Assembly (NCBI RefSeq): GCF_030687895.1
Contig: NZ_CP117452.1
Location: 4,270,501-4,334,500, forward strand
Reading direction: 5' to 3'
DNA: 64,000 bases
Source of the DNA: Pseudomonas sp. FP198
Lineage (GTDB): Bacteria; Pseudomonadota; Gammaproteobacteria; Pseudomonadales; Pseudomonadaceae
Shown here piece by piece: positions 54,574 to 61,146 of this stretch (position 1 is its first letter; every line of letters starts with the position of its first letter). A model generated the notes under the pieces. The model made no database searches. It was not told the origin of the DNA and worked only from the letters and a program-made list of their open reading frames with translations. The translations under genes were made by a program, and so were the position numbers.

Positions 54574-55686
54574 ATGAATCTGCACTTCGAAGAACTGACC
54601 GGCATCAACGGGGCGCGCCTGGGCGTCGCCACCCTGGATGCTGAAAAATCCTTGAACGCCCTTTCCCTGCCGATGATCAACGCCCTGCGCGATCGCCTCG
54701 ACGCCTGGGCCCGGGAACCGCAGATTGTCTGTGTGCTGTTGCGCGGCAACGGTGCCAAGGCGTTCTGCGCCGGTGGCGAGGTGCGCAGCCTGGTCGAAGC
54801 GTGTCGCGCCCACCCCGGCGAAGTGCCGCCGCTGGCGGCGCAGTTTTTCGCCGCCGAATACCGGTTGGACTTCAACCTGCACACGTATCCGAAACCGTTG
54901 ATCTGCTGGGGGCATGGCTATGTACTCGGCGGCGGCATGGGCCTGCTGCAAGGCGCCAGCACGCGAATCGTCACGCCGAGCAGTCGCCTGGCGATGCCGG
55001 AAATCAGCATCGGCTTGTATCCGGACGTCGGCGCCAGTTGGTTCCTGTCGCGCCTGCCGGGCAAGCTTGGCCTGTTCCTGGGCCTGACCGGCGCCCACAT
55101 GAACGCCAGGGATGCCATCGACCTGGGTCTGGCCGATCGCTTTCTACTCGATGAGCAACAGGACGACCTGATCGAAGGTCTGTTGCAGCTCAACTGGCAG
55201 GAACAGACCGAGATGCAGCTCAACAGCCTGCTCAAGGCCCTGCAGCAAGAAGCTCTGCCGCAACAGCCCGAAGCCCAGTGGTTGCCGCGTCGGCAGCAAA
55301 TCGATGAGTGGCTGGATGTCAGCGACGTGCGCTGCGCCTGGAAAGCCCTGAGCCTGCTGGTGGATCATCCGGACCCATTGATCGCCCGGGCCGCCAGGAC
55401 CATGGCCGAAGGCTCGCCGCTGACGGCGCACCTGGTCTGGCAGCAGATCAGCCGCGCCCGCCATTTGTCATTGGCCGGTGTGTTCCGCATGGAATACACC
55501 CTGAGCCTCAACTGCTGCCGCCATCCGGAATTCAGCGAAGGCGTGCGGGCGCGGTTGATCGACAAGGACCACAAGCCCCGCTGGCATTGGCCGGATATCA
55601 ATCATGTGCCGCAAGCGGCGGTCGAGGCGCATTTCCACAAGGTGTGGGAGGGGCGGCATCCGTTGGCGGATTTGTCCAATGAGTAA
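54574..55686 (+). CDS. Enoyl-CoA hydratase/isomerase family (3-hydroxyisobutyryl-CoA hydrolase-like)
   Basis: A 370-residue crotonase-fold protein. AFCAGGEVRSLVEACR (about residues 66-81) and YVLGGGMGLLQGASTRIVTP (about 116-135) form the oxyanion hole; MPEISIGLYPDVGASWFLSR follows with the catalytic Glu and Asp. Length and the C-terminal extension fit 3-hydroxyisobutyryl-CoA hydrolase (valine breakdown), though other acyl-CoA substrates are possible. It is divergent from ung and monocistronic. Confidence 0.88.
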   Translation: MNLHFEELTGINGARLGVATLDAEKSLNALSLPMINALRDRLDAWAREPQIVCVLLRGNGAKAFCAGGEVRSLVEACRAHPGEVPPLAAQFFAAEYRLDFNLHTYPKPLICWGHGYVLGGGMGLLQGASTRIVTPSSRLAMPEISIGLYPDVGASWFLSRLPGKLGLFLGLTGAHMNARDAIDLGLADRFLLDEQQDDLIEGLLQLNWQEQTEMQLNSLLKALQQEALPQQPEAQWLPRRQQIDEWLDVSDVRCAWKALSLLVDHPDPLIARAARTMAEGSPLTAHLVWQQISRARHLSLAGVFRMEYTLSLNCCRHPEFSEGVRARLIDKDHKPRWHWPDINHVPQAAVEAHFHKVWEGRHPLADLSNE

Positions 55687-55730
55687 CGGACGCGCCTTTG
55701 GTAAGGCATACCTTTGGCGGGGACCTGCCC

Positions 55731-55819
55731 TGTGGGAGCGAGCCTGCTCGCGATGGCGTCGGCCCTGACAGCAATGTTGTGTGAGGCATACCGCCTTCGC
55801 GAGCAGGCTCGCTCCCACA
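55731..55819. repeat. REP pair, family A (copy 7)
   Basis: Inverted copies at 55731-55752 and 55798-55819, 45 bases apart, following the enoyl-CoA hydratase-family gene. Confidence 0.88.
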
Positions 55820-55850
55820 AGGGCTAGAGGATCAGGGTTATGGCAGGCAC

Positions 55851-55881
55851 AAAAAAAGCGGCGCTCAATGCGCCGCTTTTT
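55851..55881 (-). terminator. Rho-independent terminator of the lipoprotein gene
   Basis: AAAGCGGCGC-TCAAT-GCGCCGCTTT; on the minus strand the stem is followed by a run of T. It lies 13 bases past the lipoprotein stop. Confidence 0.85.
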
Positions 55882-55893
55882 GCTGCCGATCCG

Positions 55894-56313
55894 TCAGCGA
55901 TGACCGCCCCGTCCGTCATGACCACGTCCATCATGGCCACGTCCCCGATGATCATGGCCACGGTCACGTCCGCCCCGGCCGCGACGGTCGTCATTCCAGC
56001 CGCCCCGGTCCCGGCCGTCCCAACCGCCTCGATGCGGATAGGGGCGATACGCCGCTCGCGGTGGCGAGTAATAGCGTGGGCCATGCTGGTAGTAGCGTGG
56101 AGCCGAGTAATAACGCGGCGCCGGCTGGTAGTACCGTGGTGGTGCGTAATAGCCACGCGGTGCCGAGTAGTAACTTCCACCGCCGCTGTAATAGACCGGC
56201 GCCGGTGAGGTGTAGACCTCGGAACGGTAGTAGCTGGAGCCTCCGTCGGAGTAAGGCACGCAGGCCGAAAGAGTCAAACCGAGAAACGCAATGAGCAGCA
56301 GTCGTCGATACAT
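55894..56313 (-). CDS. Tyr/Gly/Arg-rich lipoprotein
   Basis: A 139-residue protein with a lipoprotein signal and lipobox LSAC (Cys18). The mature part is low complexity: repeated APRYY/PPRYY units in the middle (about residues 55-85) and Arg/Gly/Asp/His-rich HDGRG-type units at the end. It should be anchored to the outer membrane facing periplasm or surface. No function is known; similar Tyr/Pro-rich proteins occur in many pseudomonads. A terminator follows and the guanidine operon leader is on the other side. Confidence 0.78.
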   Translation of the reverse strand: MYRRLLLIAFLGLTLSACVPYSDGGSSYYRSEVYTSPAPVYYSGGGSYYSAPRGYYAPPRYYQPAPRYYSAPRYYQHGPRYYSPPRAAYRPYPHRGGWDGRDRGGWNDDRRGRGGRDRGHDHRGRGHDGRGHDGRGGHR

Positions 56314-56555
56314 GGCGGCCTCCTGGACCGCGGATGGGCCACATCAGCGACGCTGACGGGCGGCAGTCATCTATTGGGGTGACTGACGATTAATCTGACA
56401 GCGAAATCGGAATCTGGTGCGACGTTGCAATAACTCGAAACATGTAGCCTTTTGCTTCATTGCGGTGCGCCACGGCACCACAACAACGCATGAATCCGCT
56501 TGAGGTCCGCGCCTTCCTGGCATGCGGTCGCTCTGGGCCGGGGCTTGCGCGTACT

Positions 56556-56571
56556 TGGCACGGCTCTCGCT
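56556..56571 (+). promoter_or_regulatory. Sigma-54-like promoter ahead of the guanidine operon
   Basis: TGGCACGGCTCTCGCT matches the -24/-12 consensus TGGCAC-N5-TTGCW with one change; the essential GG and GC are exactly 10 bases apart. The start of RNA would be near 56583, just before the riboswitch. An inverted repeat GGTGC-N6-GCACC at 56464-56479 could bind an activator. Confidence 0.55.
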
Positions 56572-56624
56572 TTAACGAACCTTGTGCAGGAGTCATCACA
56601 GGTTCGCGGCACCACAATTTGCAA

Positions 56625-56728
56625 TGGCTGACTAGGGTTCCGGCTCGCCTCTGGCGAGTGGCTGGTCCGAGAGTTGGCGACCTCCAGTTGAGGTTACACG
56701 GCGGGACAAAAGCCCGGGAGACAAGCCA
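56625..56728 (+). promoter_or_regulatory. Guanidine-I riboswitch (ykkC class)
   Basis: The conserved blocks of the class appear in order: CTAGGGTTCCG at 56632-56642, CTGGTCCGAGAG at 56662-56673 and ACGGCGGGACAAAAGCCCGG within 56698-56717, continuing GAGA. P1 is closed by TGGCT (56625-56629) with AGCCA (56724-56728). The aptamer binds guanidinium and normally turns on export, carboxylase or uptake genes. It lies 55 bases before the transporter gene, and a CACCG-TTCG-CGGTG hairpin (56727-56740) abuts P1. Confidence 0.95.
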
Positions 56729-56782
56729 CCGTTCGCGGTGCCGCGTTGCTCCTGTCCGCCCTTGATCAACTGGAGAACCACC

Positions 56783-57850
56783 ATGCTCAAGCTTCGTCTG
56801 TCCTCCCTGCTCTTCGCCGCGCTTGCGGCCTTCGCGAGCCTTCCGTCCCACGCCGCGCCCAAGGACCATTTCAGCGTCTGCTGGACCATCTACGCCGGCT
56901 GGATGCCCTGGGAATACGCCGGCAGCCAGGGCATCGTCGACAAATGGGCGAAGAAGTACGGCATCACCATCGATGTCGTGCAGCTCAACGACTACGTCGA
57001 ATCGATCAACCAGTACACCGCCGGTCAGTTCGATGGCTGCACCATGACCAACATGGATGCCCTGACCATTCCCGCCGCTGGCGGCGTGGACAGCACCGCA
57101 CTGATCGTCAGTGACTTCTCCAACGGCAACGACGGTATCGTCCTCAAGGGCGAGGGCAAGAAAGTCGCCGACCTCAAGGGCATGGACGTCAATCTGGTGG
57201 AATTGTCGGTGTCTCACTACCTCTTGGCTCGGGCCCTGGACTCGGTCGGCCTCGCCGAGAAAGACCTGAAAGTCGTCAACACCTCCGACGCCGATATTTC
57301 TGCCGCCTTCAACACCGACCAGGTCAAGGCCGTCACCACCTGGAACCCGATGCTCTCGGACATCAAGGCCCAGCCGGGTGTCAGCGAAATATTCAACTCC
57401 AGCCAGATTCCCGGCGAAATCATGGACATGATGGTGGTCAACACTCAGACGCTCAAAGACAACCCGGCCCTGGGCAAGGCACTGACCGGCGCCTGGTTCG
57501 AAGTGGTGGCGCTGATGAACGCCAGGAACGCAGCCGCCAATGCCGCGCTGGAACACATGGCCAAGGCGTCGGGCACCGACCTCAAGGGTTTCCAGGCGCA
57601 ACTGGACACCACCCGGTTGTTTGCCACCCCCAAGGAAGCCCTCGCCTTCGCCACCAGCGAACAACTGCCCGCCACCCTGCGCAAGGTCGCCGAGTTCTCG
57701 TTCCGCCACGGTCTGCTGGGTGAAGGCGCCAAGGATGCCGACGCAGTGGGCATGGCGTTCGCCAATGGCGTGACCCAGGGCGACAAAACCAACCTCAAGC
57801 TGCGCTTCGACCCCACCTACGTGCAACTGGCCGCCGACGCCAAGTTGTAG
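56783..57850 (+). CDS. ABC transporter substrate-binding protein (guanidine operon)
   Basis: A 355-residue periplasmic binding protein with signal peptide (LKLRLSSLLFAALAAFASL, cut near SHA at residue 25). It belongs to the nitrate/sulfonate/taurine type (SsuA/TauA-like): VCWTIYAGWMPWEYAGSQGI and LNDYVESINQYTAGQFDGC are family segments. It is the first gene under the guanidine-I riboswitch, so the ligand is likely guanidine or a guanidino compound (older notes say urea). TGGAG lies 8 bases before the ATG at 56783. Confidence 0.9.
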   Translation: MLKLRLSSLLFAALAAFASLPSHAAPKDHFSVCWTIYAGWMPWEYAGSQGIVDKWAKKYGITIDVVQLNDYVESINQYTAGQFDGCTMTNMDALTIPAAGGVDSTALIVSDFSNGNDGIVLKGEGKKVADLKGMDVNLVELSVSHYLLARALDSVGLAEKDLKVVNTSDADISAAFNTDQVKAVTTWNPMLSDIKAQPGVSEIFNSSQIPGEIMDMMVVNTQTLKDNPALGKALTGAWFEVVALMNARNAAANAALEHMAKASGTDLKGFQAQLDTTRLFATPKEALAFATSEQLPATLRKVAEFSFRHGLLGEGAKDADAVGMAFANGVTQGDKTNLKLRFDPTYVQLAADAKL

Positions 57851-57865
57851 GACCGGAGGACTGGC

Positions 57866-58681
57866 ATGCGCCTGATCAACCGCTACCCGGATCGCCCCAG
57901 CCGCTTGTTGCTGGTGATCCTGCCATTTGCGCTGGTGCTGTTTGCCTACTTCATGGGCTCGGCGGAACGGCTCACGGACAACCCCAACGACAAGCTGCTG
58001 CCCAGCGCCGTGCAAATGGCCGATGCGGTCAAACGCCTGGCCTTCACCGCCGACGCTCGCAGCGGCGATTACCTGCTCTGGCAGGACACCGCGTCGAGTC
58101 TGCGCCGGTTGGCGATCGGCCTCGGCATCAGCGCCCTGGCCGGGCTGTGCCTGGGCATTGCCGCCGGCACGCTGCCGCTGTTCGGCGCGCCGTTGTCGCC
58201 CCTGCTCACCGTGGTGTCGATGGTGCCGCCCTTGGCGATCCTGCCGATCCTGTTCATCGTCTTCGGCCTGGGGGAGTTATCGAAAGTGATGCTGATCGTC
58301 ATCGGCATCACCCCGTGCCTGGCCCGCGACCTGGAGCAGCGTGCCCGGGAAATTCCGCCTGAGCTGTTGATCAAGGCCCAGACGCTGGGGGCCTCCACCT
58401 GGACCCTGATGTTGCGGGTGGTGCTGCCGCAATTGCTGCCGCGCCTGTTGATTTCCCTGCGGCTGATGCTGGGTTCGGCCTGGCTGTTCCTGATCGCTGC
58501 CGAAGCCATCGCTTCCACCGATGGCCTGGGCTATCGGATTTTCCTCGTGCGTCGTTACCTGGCGATGGATGTGATCCTGCCCTACGTGGTGTGGATCACC
58601 CTGCTCGCCTGGCTGATGGATTGGGGCCTCAAGCGCCTGACCCGCCGAGCATTTCCCTGGTACGAGGGGGCGAAGGCATGA
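57866..58681 (+). CDS. ABC transporter permease (guanidine operon)
   Basis: A 271-residue inner-membrane permease with about six transmembrane segments. The cytoplasmic coupling loop (EAA-like) is in RDLEQRAREIPPELLIKAQT followed by LGAS. GGACCGGAGG precedes the ATG. It starts 15 bases after the binding protein gene and overlaps the ATPase gene by 4 bases. Confidence 0.92.
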   Translation: MRLINRYPDRPSRLLLVILPFALVLFAYFMGSAERLTDNPNDKLLPSAVQMADAVKRLAFTADARSGDYLLWQDTASSLRRLAIGLGISALAGLCLGIAAGTLPLFGAPLSPLLTVVSMVPPLAILPILFIVFGLGELSKVMLIVIGITPCLARDLEQRAREIPPELLIKAQTLGASTWTLMLRVVLPQLLPRLLISLRLMLGSAWLFLIAAEAIASTDGLGYRIFLVRRYLAMDVILPYVVWITLLAWLMDWGLKRLTRRAFPWYEGAKA

Positions 58682-59466
58682 GCTTCATTACCGTAAACAA
58701 CGTCTGGCAGCAGTATGCCGATCAAGTGGTGCTCGAGCGCTTGAACCTGAGCGTTGCCGAGGGTGAGTTCTGCACCCTGGTGGGTGCCTCGGGTTGCGGC
58801 AAGTCGACGTTCCTGCGACTGCTGCTGGGCCAGGAACGCGCCAGTCGCGGCCAGATCCTGCTGGACGGCGAGCCTTTGGCGGGCGAGCCGGATGCCAGCC
58901 GTGGAGTGGTGTTCCAGCGTTACTCGGTATTCCCGCACCTGACGGTACTGGACAACGTCGCCCTCGGCCTGGAATTGCCGCGCTTGCCGCTGCTGGGGCG
59001 TCTGTTCGGCGGCGCCAAACGCCAGGCCCGCGAAGACTCCGCGCAACTGCTGGACAAAGTCGGCCTCGGCCACGCGCTGGACAAATACCCCGCGCAGCTC
59101 TCCGGCGGCATGCAGCAACGGCTGGCCATCGCCCAGGCGCTGATCATGAAGCCGCGGGTGTTGTTGCTGGACGAACCCTTCGGCGCCCTCGACCCCGGCA
59201 TTCGCAAAGACATGCATGCCCTGCTGCTGGAGCTCTGGCGGGAAACCCGGCTGACCGTGTTCATGGTGACCCATGACCTGTCCGAAGGTTTCAGCCTTGG
59301 CACGCGCCTGCTGGTGTTCGACAAGGTTCGCGTCGATCCACACGCCCCTGGCGCCTATGGCGCACGCATCACCTACGACATCCCATTGAACAGCGACCGC
59401 CGCACCGCCCGTGCCGCCGTCGACGCCCTGCCCGCCGAACTGGCCGGCACGTTGCGTATCGCTTGA
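58678..59466 (+). CDS. ABC transporter ATP-binding protein (guanidine operon)
   Basis: A 262-residue ATPase that powers the importer. Walker A is GASGCGKST (about residues 36-44), the signature LSGGMQQRLAIAQAL, Walker B VLLLDEPFGALD and switch His in MVTHDLSEG. The ATG at 58678 overlaps the permease stop. The C-terminal 60 residues diverge from close relatives such as SsuB or TauB. Confidence 0.93.
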   Translation: MSFITVNNVWQQYADQVVLERLNLSVAEGEFCTLVGASGCGKSTFLRLLLGQERASRGQILLDGEPLAGEPDASRGVVFQRYSVFPHLTVLDNVALGLELPRLPLLGRLFGGAKRQAREDSAQLLDKVGLGHALDKYPAQLSGGMQQRLAIAQALIMKPRVLLLDEPFGALDPGIRKDMHALLLELWRETRLTVFMVTHDLSEGFSLGTRLLVFDKVRVDPHAPGAYGARITYDIPLNSDRRTARAAVDALPAELAGTLRIA

Positions 59467-59479
59467 AAGGAGAAATTCC

Positions 59480-60205
59480 ATGACCGATTCGATCCAGCTG
59501 TTTCCCCCCTTCGCCGAAGAACTGCTGCCCGGTGGTGGCCATCGCTCGTTCGTCCTCAAGCGCGGCCAACTGCTGCGCCTGATCGATGTGCGCGGCGGCG
59601 CCAACGTGAGCCTTACCTTGCTCAATGCCAACGAAAAAACCGAGCGCCTGAACCTGCCGGACAGTCTGAAATGCCAACACACCGCCAAGCTCACCGCTGG
59701 CCACTGCCTGTACTCGGACATGGGCCGGGTATTGGCGGCAATCACTGCGGATACCTGTGGCTGGAGCGATAGTTTTGGCGGCGTGCTCTGCGCCGAGGAA
59801 GTCGCTGAAAAATATGGTCAGGGCCGTTACCAGGAACTGCGCAACGGCTTCTTCCGCAACGGCACCGACAACCTGTTGGTAGAACTGGGCAAATGGGGGT
59901 TGGGTCTGTCCGACCTGCTGATGACCCTCAACCTGTTCAGCCGGGTCGATGTCGACGAGGCCGGCCACTTCCACTTCGTGGAGGGCAACTCCAAGGCCGG
60001 TGACTACATCGAGCTATACGCACCGATGGACACCCTGATGGTGCTGACCGCCCTGCAACACCCGATGGACCCGAACCCGCTATACGCGCCGCAGCCGCTC
60101 AAACTCAGCTGGATGAACGCCAACCCCAGCGTCGCCGAACACTGCCGCCAATCGCGCCCGGAAAACCAGCGCGGCTTCATCAACACCGACCGCCTGTTCG
60201 CCTGA
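59480..60205 (+). CDS. DUF1989 protein UAAP1 (probable carboxyguanidine deiminase subunit, CgdA/CgdB)
   Basis: A 241-residue DUF1989 protein. The motif [20 protein letters not shown] (about residues 91-110) carries the family's conserved DTCGxxDxxGG. UAAP1 and UAAP2 were named urea amidolyase-associated proteins; published work later showed the pair to be a heteromeric deiminase turning carboxyguanidine to allophanate. Which one is called CgdA I do not recall with certainty. AAAGGAGAAATTCC precedes the ATG. It lies 13 bases after the ATPase gene. Confidence 0.88.
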   Translation: MTDSIQLFPPFAEELLPGGGHRSFVLKRGQLLRLIDVRGGANVSLTLLNANEKTERLNLPDSLKCQHTAKLTAGHCLYSDMGRVLAAITADTCGWSDSFGGVLCAEEVAEKYGQGRYQELRNGFFRNGTDNLLVELGKWGLGLSDLLMTLNLFSRVDVDEAGHFHFVEGNSKAGDYIELYAPMDTLMVLTALQHPMDPNPLYAPQPLKLSWMNANPSVAEHCRQSRPENQRGFINTDRLFA

Positions 60206-60216
60206 GGATCGTCGCC

Positions 60217-60858
60217 ATGTCACTCGCCATTGCCGCTGCACACAAGCAACCCGAGACCGCCGTCTACCGCGCCACAATTCCCGCCGGCGAACCCTGGCTG
60301 ACCGAGGTCAAGGCCGGCCAGACCCTGCGCATCCTCGACCTGGAAGGCAACCAGGCGGTCGATACGTTGTTCTACAGCCTGGCCAACCCCAAGGAACGCT
60401 ACGACGTGCAACGCACACTGCGCCGGCAGAACAGCGTCTACCTGAGCACCGGCAGCGTGCTGTATTCCAACCTCGGCCGCCCGATGCTGACCATCGTCGA
60501 GGACACCTGCGGGCGCCACGACACCCTCGGCGGCGCCTGCGCGCAGGAAAGCAACACCGTGCGCTACGCCTTGGAAAAACGCTACATGCACAGCTGCCGC
60601 GACAACTACCTGCGGGCCTGCGCCCACGACGGTCGACTGGGCAAGGGCGACATCGGACCGAACATCAATTTCTTCATGAACGTGCCGGTGACCGCCGACG
60701 GCGGCCTGACTTTCGAAGACGGGATCTCGGCGCCGGGCAAATACGTCGACCTGCGGGCCGAGATCGATGTGATCGTGTTGATTTCCAACTGCCCGCAACT
60801 GAACAACCCGTGCAACGCCTACAACCCCACCCCTGCGGAGCTGCTGATATGGAACTGA
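60217..60858 (+). CDS. DUF1989 protein UAAP2 (probable carboxyguanidine deiminase subunit)
   Basis: A 213-residue paralogue of the preceding gene. [20 protein letters not shown] (about residues 90-109) shows the same DTCGxxDxxGG motif, followed by [15 protein letters not shown] and [20 protein letters not shown]. With UAAP1 it should convert carboxyguanidine, the product of the downstream carboxylase, to allophanate and ammonia. GAGGATCGTCGCC precedes the ATG. A family A REP pair and a guanidine-II-type element lie between it and the carboxylase. Confidence 0.9.
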   Translation: MSLAIAAAHKQPETAVYRATIPAGEPWLTEVKAGQTLRILDLEGNQAVDTLFYSLANPKERYDVQRTLRRQNSVYLSTGSVLYSNLGRPMLTIVEDTCGRHDTLGGACAQESNTVRYALEKRYMHSCRDNYLRACAHDGRLGKGDIGPNINFFMNVPVTADGGLTFEDGISAPGKYVDLRAEIDVIVLISNCPQLNNPCNAYNPTPAELLIWN

Positions 60859-60926
60859 AACTCGTGCGCCTGCGCCGCTGGCTGTTCGCGCTGTGCCAGA
60901 GCCGGTCGGGGCAGTGCATCAGATAG
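60849..60926 (+). CDS. Possible 25-residue small protein overlapping UAAP2 end
   Basis: An ATG 10 bases before the UAAP2 stop opens a 25-codon frame ([19 protein letters not shown]...), basic with one amphipathic helix. Overlap could couple its translation to UAAP2. It may be chance; no family is recognisable. Confidence 0.25.
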   Translation: MELKLVRLRRWLFALCQSRSGQCIR

Positions 60927-60939
60927 CGCCCTGACCCCC

Positions 60940-61028
60940 TGTGGGAGCGAGCCTGCTCGCGAAGGCGTCGGATCAGTCAGCCTTCATGCGACTGTTGTAC
61001 CGTTTTCGCGAGCAGGCTCGCTCCCACA
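60940..61028. repeat. REP pair, family A (copy 8), inside the guanidine operon
   Basis: Inverted copies at 60940-60961 and 61007-61028, 45 bases apart, between UAAP2 and the carboxylase. It lies directly before the guanidine-II-type hairpins and could fold in the mRNA. Confidence 0.9.
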
Positions 61029-61055
61029 GAGGTTGTGTGGTGTTCGATGGTATTC

Positions 61056-61105
61056 GCCGACGGGGACGACCCCGTCGGCCATCAAAAACTGCGGGACGGC
61101 CCGCA
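61056..61105 (+). promoter_or_regulatory. Guanidine-II (mini-ykkC) riboswitch-like element
   Basis: Two hairpins: GCCGACGGGG-ACGA-CCCCGTCGGC (61056-61079, perfect 10-bp stem) and TGCGGG-ACGG-CCCGCA (61090-61105, 6-bp stem), joined by 10 A-rich bases. Twin stems closed by G-C over ACGR loops define the guanidine-II class. It ends 41 bases before the carboxylase start. ACCCC in the first stem can pair with GGGGT at the ribosome-binding site, a plausible off-state. Confidence 0.85.
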
Positions 61106-61146
61106 TCCCGATTCAGGCTGACATTGCGGCCTGAGGGGTAAATGCC

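Noticed and set aside
56390..58015. A 541-codon minus-strand open frame over the riboswitch and binding protein
   Set aside because: It runs through the conserved riboswitch and opposite a clear binding protein with signal peptide.
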